Shown: positions 16,191 to 24,611, counted from the stretch's first letter. The stretch: 37,165 bases of DNA from Erysipelothrix sp. (GCA_012512805.1 JAAZDN010000058.1:1-37165), one strand, 5' to 3'. Program-made: numbers and translations. Notes: a model not told the origin generated them from the letters alone.

Positions 16191-17031
16191 CATTATGATA
16201 AATCTGATATAAATCATTACGCTTAACCTTCGTTAAACGGGCGACATCTTTAATCGCTTCACTGCGTGTCTTTCCCATTTTTAATTGTTCATTGACCATA
16301 CGAATCAAATCAATGTTTAAGTAGTCTTCCTCAATAGCCTTATAGCCATCCACAACAATAACCACTTCACCCTTAATACCTTCAAGCTCAGCAATTATAT
16401 CTGACACATTACCACGGATAAATTCTTCATAACGTTTACTAATTTCCCGGGCAATAACGATGGGACGATTGCCTAAGAAAAACTCAATCGATTCTAAGGT
16501 ATCCATAATTCGGTGTGGTGATTCATAGAAGATCAGTGTATCTTCACGCTCCGCTAACATTTCAAGTTTCACTTTTAACTCACTCTTTTTAAGTGGTAAA
16601 AAGCCAACAAATGAAAAGGCATGGGTCGCAAGTCCTGATGCCACAAGTGCATTCAGTAGGGCACTGCTTCCTGATATTGGAACCACATTAAAGTCATGGG
16701 CAATGGCCTTACTGACGAGTGTATGCCCTGGATCTGAAATGAGGGGATAGCCCGCATCACTTACAAGTGCGACATCATTTCCAGCTTCTAGTAGGGCAAT
16801 AATACCATCACTACTCTTATTCTCATTGTGTTTATGGTGCATGATCATCTTTGTATCAATGTCAAAATGATGCAAGAGTTTTCCAGTAACCCGTGTATCT
16901 TCAGCCGCAATGACATCGACATTTTTTAAGACATCAATGGCACGTGGACTCATCTCACTCAGATTTCCAATCGGTGTTGCGACAATGTATAAGGTGTTTC
17001 TATCATTATTAAAATTTAAATTTCGTTTCAT
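16177..17031 (-). CDS. rsmI: 16S rRNA (cytidine1402-2'-O)-methyltransferase RsmI
   Basis: SAM-dependent methyltransferase of the tetrapyrrole-methylase fold that adds the 2'-O-methyl group to C1402 in the ribosomal decoding centre. 284 residues, normal length. Visible motifs are LYIVATPIGNL near the start, AAEDTR, VSDAGYPLISDPG, the GSSALLNAL loop and FYESPHR. It starts 4 bases after the ricT stop with GGTGAG as ribosome site, so it is the last gene of tmk–holB–ricT–rsmI. In Bacillus several small genes (yabA, yabB, yazA) lie between ricT and rsmI; here there are none. Confidence 0.96.
   Translation of the reverse strand: MKRNLNFNNDRNTLYIVATPIGNLSEMSPRAIDVLKNVDVIAAEDTRVTGKLLHHFDIDTKMIMHHKHNENKSSDGIIALLEAGNDVALVSDAGYPLISDPGHTLVSKAIAHDFNVVPISGSSALLNALVASGLATHAFSFVGFLPLKKSELKVKLEMLAEREDTLIFYESPHRIMDTLESIEFFLGNRPIVIAREISKRYEEFIRGNVSDIIAELEGIKGEVVIVVDGYKAIEEDYLNIDLIRMVNEQLKMGKTRSEAIKDVARLTKVKRNDLYQIYHNEQVN
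16442..16455. promoter_or_regulatory. candidate Noc-binding site inside rsmI
   Basis: ATTTCCCGGGCAAT matches 13 of 14 bases of the Noc-binding palindrome described in Bacillus (ATTTCCCGGGAAAT). It lies about 5 kb from the noc-like gene. A single copy inside a coding region can occur by chance, and the DNA specificity of this Noc is unknown. Confidence 0.4.
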
Positions 17032-17035
17032 CTAC

Positions 17036-17905
17036 TCACCCGTTTTTCTTTGGACAATTACACTGTTTTTCTGGCATGTTTGCAAGTTTTTGTTGATAAT
17101 CCACAAAGGCTTCATCAAATTTAACGAAGAGGACTTCTTCCTTATTTTGGAGTTTAGCTTCTTCTGCCAAATAATTCATCGATGCAATGTGATAACTGTT
17201 TCCCTTATACATTATCTTTGTATTTAAAGGGGGATACTCTGCCTTCATTTCATTGTACATTGTATTCTCAAATTTAAGACAACATTTAAACTTTCCACAA
17301 AGACCTGAAAGTTTGGGGATGTTTATGGCCAAACCTTGGTTTTTAGCCATATTAATGGAGACCGTTTCAAACTCACCAATAAAACGACTGCAGCAGGTTT
17401 CCATTCCACAGGGTCCAAGTGATCCGATCGCCTTTGCCTTATCACGTTCACCAATTTGTTTCAGTTCAACTCTTACTTTTAAACTATTACTTAAATGGCG
17501 TAAGAGTTCTCGAAAATCTACCCGTTCTTCCGCAACATAAGTGATTAAGACTTTACGAAGATCAATAGAATACTTTGCACTTAAGGGATTCATGTTTAAC
17601 TTAAGTTCTTCAATTTTTTCCTTTACAAGTTCCATCGTTGTTTTTGCATCACGTTCAGACTGCTCATAATTTCTTAAATCACGAGCATTCGCCTTACGCA
17701 CAACATTTAAAAGTTTACCCTCTGGCATCTTTAAATCCTCTAAAGCGTGGACTTCACTGACCACATCCACAACTTCTAAACCTAAGTCAGAACTGATGAC
17801 GGCCTCATCACCATAATGTAGTTCAAGATTATTAACACGTGCAAAATATGTCTTCGGATAATCTTTATAATTAATCGCGACATATTTATCATTTTCACTA
17901 TGCAT
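17036..17905 (-). CDS. ricT: PSP1-domain protein RicT (YaaT)
   Basis: 289-residue protein with the PSP1 domain in its middle. In Bacillus RicT (YaaT) forms the Fe-S-containing Y-complex with RicA and RicF, which helps RNase Y mature selected mRNAs. The cysteine clusters expected for the family are visible: G-P-C166-G-M-E-T-C171-C172 and G-L-C203-G-K-F-K-C208-C209. There is also a C-terminal CNC near 282–284. The start overlaps the holB stop (ATGCATAG) and has GGAGG upstream. No RicA or RicF candidate lies in the window. Confidence 0.93.
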   Translation of the reverse strand: MHSENDKYVAINYKDYPKTYFARVNNLELHYGDEAVISSDLGLEVVDVVSEVHALEDLKMPEGKLLNVVRKANARDLRNYEQSERDAKTTMELVKEKIEELKLNMNPLSAKYSIDLRKVLITYVAEERVDFRELLRHLSNSLKVRVELKQIGERDKAKAIGSLGPCGMETCCSRFIGEFETVSINMAKNQGLAINIPKLSGLCGKFKCCLKFENTMYNEMKAEYPPLNTKIMYKGNSYHIASMNYLAEEAKLQNKEEVLFVKFDEAFVDYQQKLANMPEKQCNCPKKNG

Positions 17906-18851
17906 ACATTACCCTCCTTAAATTATAAGTTAACTGATCTAGTAATAAGGGGTGGTTAATACTATTGTTAAGCTTCCCCTTACTTTCTAATACGACTTCT
18001 AATAAGCGTGGAACATTTAGTTTTTCTAAATAACTGGCAGCCATCGCTTTATACATTTCATCATGACCACTGTGTGATAGAGCATCATTGAAGAAGACGA
18101 TTAACATATCCATAAACAGTTGAATGACATCATGATTTGCTTGACGATCACTATCACTAAGTAACTCTTTTGATACACGCAACATTGCATAATCAGGATC
18201 ACTCATAAAGTACTTTACAAAGGTTTCAAAACTTGTTTTAAAACGGATGTAATCGACATGTTCAATATACTCTTCTTTACTAAAGCGATGATGTGCAACC
18301 TTATGGTAATAATATTGATCACGACTCAGATTATCCCCTAAACTTTTAACAGGTCTAAAATTTAATTCGGTACATCTTGACTTAATCGTAGGTAAGAGAT
18401 TTCCTGTTTGATCACTGATTAAGATACCGGTGACTGCATTGCTTGGCTCTTCTAAAAATTTCAACAGTGCATTCGCAGCACTCGCTGTCATATTATGGGC
18501 ATTTTTAATCATAAAGATCTTTGAAGAAACACTACCCAGGGCCGTCATAGAAAATTGGTTTTGAAGGGCAAGTACATCAGCCTTCTTAATGACACTGTAG
18601 CCACCATCCAAGACTTGTAAGTCAACATAGGTTTCATGTTTTATTTGAAGACAAACATCACACTCACCACATCCCCATATTCCCTTTTCACAGACTAAAC
18701 TTTGGGCAAGTTTCATTGCGAACTCTTGTTGGAGCGATCCCTTCTCACCCGCAAACAAATAGGCATGCGCTAGCTTGTTTGCCTTTAAACTATTATCTAG
18801 TATTTTAAAGACGACGGGTTGTTTCTGCTGTAAAAACGTGAGGCTACTCAT
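17898..18851 (-). CDS. holB: DNA polymerase III delta' subunit HolB
   Basis: Clamp-loader subunit of the replicative polymerase; 317 residues from ATG 18851, chosen because it overlaps the tmk stop (ATGAGTAG) and has AAAGGA upstream. The N-terminal AAA+ fold has a four-Cys zinc module (C54, C61, C64, C67) and the SRC sensor motif (IKSRCTEL). The P-loop position is degenerate (AGEKGSLQQEF), as expected for a delta' subunit that does not hydrolyse ATP. It lies between tmk and ricT as in Bacillus, but without darA and yaaR in between. Confidence 0.94.
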   Translation of the reverse strand: MSSLTFLQQKQPVVFKILDNSLKANKLAHAYLFAGEKGSLQQEFAMKLAQSLVCEKGIWGCGECDVCLQIKHETYVDLQVLDGGYSVIKKADVLALQNQFSMTALGSVSSKIFMIKNAHNMTASAANALLKFLEEPSNAVTGILISDQTGNLLPTIKSRCTELNFRPVKSLGDNLSRDQYYYHKVAHHRFSKEEYIEHVDYIRFKTSFETFVKYFMSDPDYAMLRVSKELLSDSDRQANHDVIQLFMDMLIVFFNDALSHSGHDEMYKAMAASYLEKLNVPRLLEVVLESKGKLNNSINHPLLLDQLTYNLRRVMYA

Positions 18852-19476
18852 TCTTAAATCCTTTAATAATAATCTCGACTGCTTCATTTACAATATCATC
18901 AATTGCACGTTCTGCGTCAATAACAACCATACGTTCCTTAAATTGTTTTAAGACCATTTGATAGCCATCATAAACACGTTGATGAAAGTCTAAACTTTCT
19001 AAGTCCAAACGATCCTTATGATCACGACCTTCAATACGCGCTAATCCTTCTTCAGCACTAATATCTAAAAATAACGTAATATCTGGATAGTGTCCTTCAA
19101 TCGCAAATTCATTAATCTTTAATACATCTTCAATACCTATATCTCGGGCATATCCTTGATAGGCGAGTGAACTATCAATAAAGCGATCACAGATCACAAT
19201 CTTATTTTCAAGAAGGGCCGGTACAATCTTCTCTTGTAAATGTTGACGACGGCTCGCAGCATATAGCAGTGCTTCCGTACGAATATCCATGTTGACGTTA
19301 TCCACGTCTAAAATGATATCGCGAATACTTTCGGATATCCGATTACCACCAGGTTCTCGTGTATATAAACTAGCATAGCCACATTGTTCTAAGCGTTCTG
19401 CTACTAACTTACTAATTGTGGTCTTCCCACTTCCATCTGGACCTTCAAATGTTATAAATAACCCCTTATTTCGCAT
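18844..19476 (-). CDS. tmk: Thymidylate kinase
   Basis: Phosphorylates dTMP to dTDP with ATP, the last specific step toward dTTP. 210 residues. P-loop is EGPDGSGKTT (11–20); DRF (97–99) with the following SSLAYQG is the nucleotide-binding region, and REPGG contacts dTMP. GGTGATTAG precedes ATG. First gene of the tmk–holB–ricT–rsmI unit, divergent from the B12/ribonucleotide reductase operon. Confidence 0.97.
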   Translation of the reverse strand: MRNKGLFITFEGPDGSGKTTISKLVAERLEQCGYASLYTREPGGNRISESIRDIILDVDNVNMDIRTEALLYAASRRQHLQEKIVPALLENKIVICDRFIDSSLAYQGYARDIGIEDVLKINEFAIEGHYPDITLFLDISAEEGLARIEGRDHKDRLDLESLDFHQRVYDGYQMVLKQFKERMVVIDAERAIDDIVNEAVEIIIKGFKNE

Positions 19477-19503
19477 CTAATCACCTTTATATTTATATAT
19501 TTA

Positions 19504-19509
19504 ATTATA
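19504..19509 (-). promoter_or_regulatory. -10 box for the tmk operon
   Basis: Perfect TATAAT on the minus strand, 27 bases before the tmk ATG. I see no good -35 at 16–18 bases. The surroundings are very AT-rich. Confidence 0.45.
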
Positions 19510-19727
19510 TCATTTAATAGGCAATACTAAAAATAATAGTCAGAAATTCATCCCTTTGTCCTTTTTTTAATCTGTGCACAAGTTGGGCATGGCATGAAAC
19601 ACCATTGAACATCATACTTTATACCTCAAATTTAGAATTTGAATTCAATATTTCACAAAAACAAACATACTTGTTAAAAATTTATCTTTATTTTGATGGA
19701 CGTTATAAATTATAATCTATATTATTA

Positions 19728-19736
19728 TGCTATAAT
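19728..19736 (+). promoter_or_regulatory. extended -10 promoter of the B12/class II reductase operon
   Basis: TGC-TATAAT (TATAAT at 19731–19736) lies 26 bases before the DUF4430 gene start. No -35 match is seen, so it is probably an extended -10 type. The leader would be only about 20 bases long, leaving no room for a riboswitch. The 220 bases between this and the tmk promoter are AT-rich; I note only CAAATT-TAG-AATTTG (19627–19641) and TTATAA-A-TTATAA just upstream of the -10. Confidence 0.6.
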
Positions 19737-19762
19737 TTGTTTACTTTGAGAGGAGATTTTGA

Positions 19763-20194
19763 ATGAAAAATAATAGAAAGACAGTGGGGATTAGTCTTAT
19801 CTTTATTATCGCTTTAATCGCTACTTATTTCATTGTTAAGCCACTTTTAAATCCAGCTGATAATGATAGTGATAAAACTATTTCAATTGAGATTTACGAT
19901 GTTGAACAATCATTAATCTATAGTGAAAAACATGAAACAAATGTGAATACACTTGGACTATTACTGGATGAAATGAACAGTGAAACTGAAATGTTTAGCT
20001 TAGATGGGGATGCATCATCAGAATTTGGACGTTATCTTAGTGCTATTGATGCCATTGAACTTCCAGCTAATAGCTTTTGGGTTTATGAGTCAGATAATAA
20101 TAAAATGTGTTTAAGTGAAGCCTACTGTCCTGGAATAGATTATCTCGCAATTGAGGATGAAGATGTCTTTGTCTTTAAAGTTTTATTACCTTAG
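19763..20194 (+). CDS. DUF4430 (transcobalamin-C-like) membrane-anchored protein
   Basis: 143 residues. One N-terminal membrane helix (about 8–28, after a basic KNNRK start) should anchor a ~110-residue outside domain; there is no lipobox Cys. The domain fits DUF4430, the fold shared with the C-terminal domain of cobalamin carriers: ISIEIYDV strand, TLGLLLDEM helix, S-F-W-V-Y-E-S-D-N-N turn and an E-D-E-D-V-F-V-F-K-V end. Two Cys in M-C-L-S-E-A-Y-C could form a disulfide. It is followed without a gap by an ECF S-component gene and then B12-dependent nrdJ, so I infer it captures cobalamin at the surface. The DUF4430 call is by pattern recognition and not searched. AGGAG lies 8 bases before ATG. 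Confidence 0.75.
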   Translation: MKNNRKTVGISLIFIIALIATYFIVKPLLNPADNDSDKTISIEIYDVEQSLIYSEKHETNVNTLGLLLDEMNSETEMFSLDGDASSEFGRYLSAIDAIELPANSFWVYESDNNKMCLSEAYCPGIDYLAIEDEDVFVFKVLLP

Positions 20195-20692
20195 ATGAGA
20201 AATAAAACAGTCCTTATTGCATTTCTAAGTGCCCTCTTAATTGTTTCGAAAGAATTACTAAGCGCCATTCCAAACGTGGAACTTGTGAGCTTACTTATTA
20301 TTGTTTATACGTATACGGTTGGACTTAAGACAACCCTATCGATCACTGTAATCTTTACACTGGTACAAGCCTTTATCTATCCGCCACATCTTTGGATAAT
20401 TACTTATTTAATCATTTGGCCATTACTCGCTTTCATCAGTTCATTGTTACAGAAAGTTCAAGTATCAACGGTTATGATTGCCTTGACTGCAGGATTATTC
20501 GGACTTGCCTTTGGAGCCATAGATAGTGTGACAAACATTATTCTCTACGGTCCCACAATGTTTCTTCCGATGTGGATTCGTGGTCTTCCATGGGACATCA
20601 TACATGCCATTTCAAATTACTTAACAGTGCTCTTATTGTTTAATCCCATTGTCCGTAATTTGGAAAAAATATTAACGACGAAAGGAAATTGA
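20195..20692 (+). CDS. ECF-type transporter substrate-binding (S) component, probably for cobalamin
   Basis: 165-residue, very hydrophobic protein with about five to six membrane helices, the usual size and layout of an ECF transporter S component. Its ATG directly follows the stop of the DUF4430 gene, and its stop overlaps the region just before nrdJ. No energy-coupling ATPases or T component are in the window, so it would use a shared ECF module encoded elsewhere (group II ECF). Vitamin specificity cannot be read from sequence alone; the flanking DUF4430 and B12-dependent reductase genes point to cobalamin, like CbrT of lactobacilli. Confidence 0.78.
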   Translation: MRNKTVLIAFLSALLIVSKELLSAIPNVELVSLLIIVYTYTVGLKTTLSITVIFTLVQAFIYPPHLWIITYLIIWPLLAFISSLLQKVQVSTVMIALTAGLFGLAFGAIDSVTNIILYGPTMFLPMWIRGLPWDIIHAISNYLTVLLLFNPIVRNLEKILTTKGN

Positions 20693-20694
20693 TT

Positions 20695-23205
20695 ATGTAT
20701 TCAAAGCAATCTATTGAAAAACTAAACCAAGATATAAAGGAAAATTTCCCACACTTATATCCTATTGAAGCAGATGATAAACTAACGTACGAAGGGGTAA
20801 GCCGCCTTGTTATGTTAGATCGTTACGCACAAAAAGACCTTGCGCTCTTAACACTTGCAACAGACGATATCGTCTTAACCGTTGTCCGTGAGGATCCTAA
20901 ATATCCAGCACGTGGACTTGGACGTGTTATTGAAATAGACTATGAAAATGAACAGGTCACCTTACTCATTGATAAAGAATTCCGTGCAACCTTAGAAGAC
21001 AGCACTGAATCTACAACTGGTGTTGTGACACGTGAATTTAAAGCAATTGATAAACCATTAGAACTTTACTTTGAACAAATTGCTCGTCGTGTAGGATCTG
21101 CCTTAGCACAGGTTGAAGCAACTCCAGAACTACGTGAGAAATACGGAAAACTATTTGCTGAGCAAATTGGAGACTTAAATACAATTCCAGCGGGACGTGT
21201 ATTATATGGAGCCGGAAGCTTAAGTGAGGTTACCTTCTTTAACTGCTTCGTTATGCCATTTATTGAAGACAGCCGTGGCGGTATTGCGGATCACCGTAAA
21301 GAAGTTATGGAAATCATGTCTCGTGGTGGTGGCGTTGGAACAAACGGATCAACACTTCGACCTAAGGCTTCTCCTGCAAAAAGTGTTGGAGGAAACTCAA
21401 GTGGTGCGGTCAGTTGGTTAAATGATATTGCGAACTTAACACACCTTGTTGAACAAGGGGGATCACGCCGTGGTGCCCAAATGATCATGATGGCTGATTG
21501 GCATCCTGATGTTATAGAATTCATCGTATCAAAGATGCAAAATCCAAAAGTATTAAAATGGTTAGCTGACAATTCAAAAGATGAAGTCGTCAGACTCCAA
21601 GCAAAGGCTAAATTAAAATTCACGCCACTCACAAAAATGGAAAGTGACATTTATGAAGCGGTCGTCAACAATGATGATTCTGCTGAAGATCTATTACAAT
21701 TTGCAAAAGGTAAATTACTTGATGGTGGAACACTCGAAGTTAACGATCCAGAATTCTTATCTGGAGCAAACATCTCTGTTACGATTACCGATGAATTTAT
21801 GAATGCTGTTGAAAATGACGCTGAGTTTGCGCTTCGTTATCCAGATCTTGAAAATTATACTGATGAGCAAAAGGCTTACTACGATGCGCACTGGCATGAA
21901 GTTGGTGACATCCATGAATGGGAAGCGATGGGTTATCCCGTTAAAGTTCACCGCACAATGCGTGCCCGTGATCTTTGGGACTTAATCAGCTTCTGTGCTA
22001 CTTACTCTGCAGAACCGGGTATCTTCTTTATTGATAATGCCAATGAAATGACGAACGCTACTTCATATGGTCAAAAAGTTGTCGCAACAAACCCATGTGG
22101 TGAACAACCACTTGCACCATACAGTGTATGTAACTTAGCCGCAATTAACCTTGCGAACTTCGTTGATCATAAAACAGGTGAAATCTTACATGATAAACTA
22201 GAAGAAACCGTTTCAATTCAAGTACGTATGCAAGATAACGTTATTGATAGTACGCCTTACTTCTTAGAAGCAAACAAAAAACAAGCCCTTGGTGAGCGCC
22301 GTGTTGGACTTGGTGTAATGGGTTTACATGATCTCTTAATATATAGTGGTGTTCGTTATGGTAGTGATGAATCCATCGATATCATTAACGATGTCTTTAA
22401 AACAATTGCTGAAGCTGCATACAATGCTTCAATCGATATCGCAGTTGAAAAGGGTTCATTCCCATTCTTAGAAGACAATAGTAAATTCTTAGAAACAGGA
22501 TTTAGTAAACACTTGAGTGATGATGTTCGTGCCCGTATTAAAGAACACGGTATTCGTAACTCACACCTACTCACCATTGCACCAACAGGGTCTACAGGAA
22601 CAATGGTTGGAGTATCAACGGGACTTGAGCCTTACTTCTCATTCTCATACTTCCGCTCAGGACGTCTTGGGAAATTCATTGAAGTGAATGCCGCAATCGT
22701 AGATCAATGGTTAGAGCACAATCCTGAATATGTTGGAAAAGACTTACCGGACTACTTCGTTAGTGCGATGGAATTAACTCCTGCAGAACATGCTCGTGTA
22801 CAAACAACGATTCAATACTGGATTGACTCATCAATCTCAAAAACAGTGAATGCTCCACGTGGCTTCTCTGTTGAACAAGTTCAACATGTATATGAAGATC
22901 TTTACAAAAATGGTGCCAAAGGTGGAACCGTCTACGTTGATGGATCACGTGATTCACAAGTATTAAGCTTAAGCAACGAAGAAAATGACTGGGATCAATT
23001 AGATCTTGTGAAAGACTTCGGAGCAGTGGTCAGTGAAAAACAAGAACCAGAAAAACAAACAGACTTACGATCAGATCGTTTAGACCGTGAAATCGGAGTT
23101 GAAGTTGGAAACTTATGCCCAATCTGTTTAGAAGGACAAGTTGAAGACCTTGGTGGATGTAACACATGTACAAACTGTAACGCTCAGTTGAAGTGTGATA
23201 TCTAA
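20695..23205 (+). CDS. nrdJ: Adenosylcobalamin-dependent (class II) ribonucleotide reductase
   Basis: Reduces ribonucleotides to deoxyribonucleotides with a B12-generated thiyl radical and needs neither O2 nor a second subunit. 836 residues from ATG 20695 (AAAGGA 8 bases upstream; an in-frame TTG at 20689 is less likely). The active-site pair is C184 (F-F-N-C-F) and C479 (S-V-C-N-L); the radical Cys is C468 in N466-P-C-G-E470. The phosphate loop is APTGSTGTMVGVSTGLEPYF. The C-terminus has a Cys-rich tail (C808, C811, C822, C825, C828, C834) that should carry reducing equivalents or zinc. I see no N-terminal ATP-cone. Last gene of the operon, before a strong terminator. Confidence 0.94.
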   Translation: MYSKQSIEKLNQDIKENFPHLYPIEADDKLTYEGVSRLVMLDRYAQKDLALLTLATDDIVLTVVREDPKYPARGLGRVIEIDYENEQVTLLIDKEFRATLEDSTESTTGVVTREFKAIDKPLELYFEQIARRVGSALAQVEATPELREKYGKLFAEQIGDLNTIPAGRVLYGAGSLSEVTFFNCFVMPFIEDSRGGIADHRKEVMEIMSRGGGVGTNGSTLRPKASPAKSVGGNSSGAVSWLNDIANLTHLVEQGGSRRGAQMIMMADWHPDVIEFIVSKMQNPKVLKWLADNSKDEVVRLQAKAKLKFTPLTKMESDIYEAVVNNDDSAEDLLQFAKGKLLDGGTLEVNDPEFLSGANISVTITDEFMNAVENDAEFALRYPDLENYTDEQKAYYDAHWHEVGDIHEWEAMGYPVKVHRTMRARDLWDLISFCATYSAEPGIFFIDNANEMTNATSYGQKVVATNPCGEQPLAPYSVCNLAAINLANFVDHKTGEILHDKLEETVSIQVRMQDNVIDSTPYFLEANKKQALGERRVGLGVMGLHDLLIYSGVRYGSDESIDIINDVFKTIAEAAYNASIDIAVEKGSFPFLEDNSKFLETGFSKHLSDDVRARIKEHGIRNSHLLTIAPTGSTGTMVGVSTGLEPYFSFSYFRSGRLGKFIEVNAAIVDQWLEHNPEYVGKDLPDYFVSAMELTPAEHARVQTTIQYWIDSSISKTVNAPRGFSVEQVQHVYEDLYKNGAKGGTVYVDGSRDSQVLSLSNEENDWDQLDLVKDFGAVVSEKQEPEKQTDLRSDRLDREIGVEVGNLCPICLEGQVEDLGGCNTCTNCNAQLKCDI

Positions 23206-23225
23206 AACATTAGAAACACATATTA

Positions 23226-23266
23226 AATAGCCTATGAGTGTTATTCACATTCATAGGCTATTTTTT
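23226..23266 (+). terminator. terminator of the nrdJ operon
   Basis: AATAGCCTATGA (23226–23237) pairs perfectly with TCATAGGCTATT (23251–23262). The stem can extend three more pairs and ends in a run of six T. A strong intrinsic terminator. Confidence 0.95.
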
Positions 23267-23300
23267 GACGATTAAAGCGCTATCTGTTAAACATATTCGT

Positions 23301-23306
23301 TATAAT
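23301..23306 (+). promoter_or_regulatory. -10 box for the DUF4261 gene
   Basis: Perfect TATAAT 48 bases before the ATG at 23354. No clear -35 box. Confidence 0.4.
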
Positions 23307-23353
23307 GTGCTTAAGTTAATAGACATTCTATTAAACAAGAAGGAAGGTGCTTT

Positions 23354-24151
23354 ATGGACATATTTAAAAGCTATAAATTAAAAAATGACGATGTGCCGGT
23401 ATGGGCAGCTGAACCATTTCGAAGCACAATATAACTCACAGATAAACAATTTGATATTAAGGACTTAAAGGCAAATTTAGAGAAGGACTGGAACATACTT
23501 ATTACCGATGAGGTTGTTGATGAGAAGATAATCCGCTTCATATATAATGATTATGTCATTACAATCGAGCATCATCTAGACAATCTTGATCGAGAAACAA
23601 TGCTTCAAAACTCAACGACGAACTATTTCTGGGATGAAGCAATCATCGCAGCCCTACAGTATGAAAGTGAACTGCGTATTAGTGTTTATCCAAAGAAACA
23701 TACGGCCGTTGAAGCCGGCAGTTTTGCATCACAAGTGAATGCCAGTGCTGTGAAACTAGAGAACGCAAGTGCAATCAACATTGTTGGAACAGTATACGAA
23801 CCTTCGCTTTATCGTGATGCAGCAGCCCGTGTTGATGACCATGAGTTTCCAGTACTCGCACAAGTCTTTATTCGGATTTATGAAAATGATGAGAGCATGC
23901 TTAATGCCTACACGTACGGACTTGAAAAGTTCGGTAAACAAGAAATTGAACTATTAAACTCAAGTTTAGATTTGTACGAACTCTTTAATCTGATTCGCAA
24001 TATATGTGCTGATGTTATTAATGAAAAACCAAATCTCTTCAGTGAACAAATCAACTTATCACGCTGTGGTAAACACTTCACCTTTGAAGAATCCGCTTCA
24101 AATATCTTTGCCGTTGATACGATGAAGATCTCCGTACAAAATCAAGTTTAA
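23354..24151 (+). pseudogene. DUF4261-family protein gene interrupted by an in-frame TAA
   Basis: An ATG at 23354 with AAGGAAGG upstream opens 26 codons (ending R-S-T-I) and meets TAA at 23432–23434. The same frame then stays open, with protein-like sequence, to the stop at 24149–24151. Removing one codon gives about 264 residues, the usual size for DUF4261 proteins. Family-like stretches are N-Y-F-W-D-E-A-I, the GSFASQVNASAVK region and N-A-Y-T-Y-G-L-E-K-F-G-K-Q-E-I. A shorter product from an internal ATG at 23600 would lack the N-terminal third and shows no strong ribosome site. One base change (for example CAA or AAA to TAA) explains the break; a sequencing error or recoding is possible. 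Function of the family is unknown. Confidence 0.75.
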
Positions 24152-24173
24152 AAGCCAGTCATCTGGCTTTTTT
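24150..24173 (+). terminator. terminator after the DUF4261 gene, possibly bidirectional
   Basis: AAAAGCCAG / CTGGCTTTT with the four-base loop TCAT, then further T. It overlaps the stop codon. On the minus strand it also gives a hairpin plus a short T run and could stop transcription from the 92-codon gene. Confidence 0.85.
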
Positions 24174-24253
24174 AATTATTGAGTGAGTATCAAATATGCA
24201 TTACATTCAGTATTAATTTATACAATTTTATTTGTTGCGACTATTTCACGCTT

Positions 24254-24532
24254 CTAGTTGTCTTTCAAATATGTATATTTAAGCTCTAGATGCCTATCAC
24301 TGTTCAACGTTTGAAATACTTCTGTATTTCTTATGGATAGTTTGTTAATACGTTCTTTTAATTTTCTAATTTCTGGTGTATTAAGATAAAATAGTGTATG
24401 TATATTTCCTTGCCACGCTTTAAATTGAAATGGGAGTATCATTGCCTGCTCACTCTTAAAACGTTGCTCATATACTTTTTGATGAGTCGTCATTGACGTT
24501 TTATAAAATAATTTAGTTAAGCTTTCATACAT
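24254..24532 (-). CDS. 92-residue hypothetical protein, possibly a Fic-protein N-terminal remnant
   Basis: The ORF has a good ribosome site (AAAGGTG, 5 bases before ATG), so it is probably translated. The product is basic and has no signal peptide or membrane helix. The pattern M-Y-E-S-L-T-K-L-F-Y, then Y-E-Q-R-F, then F-Y-L-N-T-P-E-I reminds me of the N-terminal region of some Bacillota Fic-family proteins, but the catalytic HPFxxGNGR domain is absent here and downstream in any frame. It could therefore be a leftover stub or an unrelated small protein. I do not recognise it with certainty. About 100 bases downstream hold nothing else I can name. Confidence 0.5.
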   Translation of the reverse strand: MYESLTKLFYKTSMTTHQKVYEQRFKSEQAMILPFQFKAWQGNIHTLFYLNTPEIRKLKERINKLSIRNTEVFQTLNSDRHLELKYTYLKDN

Positions 24533-24611
24533 AGTTTCACCTTTTCTTAGTTTAACTGTATCATATTATCTTGAGTTATAGTAAAGGATTACATATACAT
24601 TCATTTGTTTT

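Noticed and set aside
18740-18790. Degenerate P-loop in HolB as a sign of gene decay
   Set aside because: Loss of the nucleotide-binding residues is normal for the delta' subunit; zinc Cys and SRC motif are intact.
19298-19306. DnaA-box-like TTATCCACG (also at 32175–32183) as sign of oriC
   Set aside because: Isolated single boxes inside coding genes, with no cluster or AT-rich unwinding region; the window is origin-proximal by synteny only.
19477-19762. Cobalamin riboswitch in front of the B12 cassette
   Set aside because: No B12-box sequence is visible and the promoter leaves a leader of only about 20 bases.
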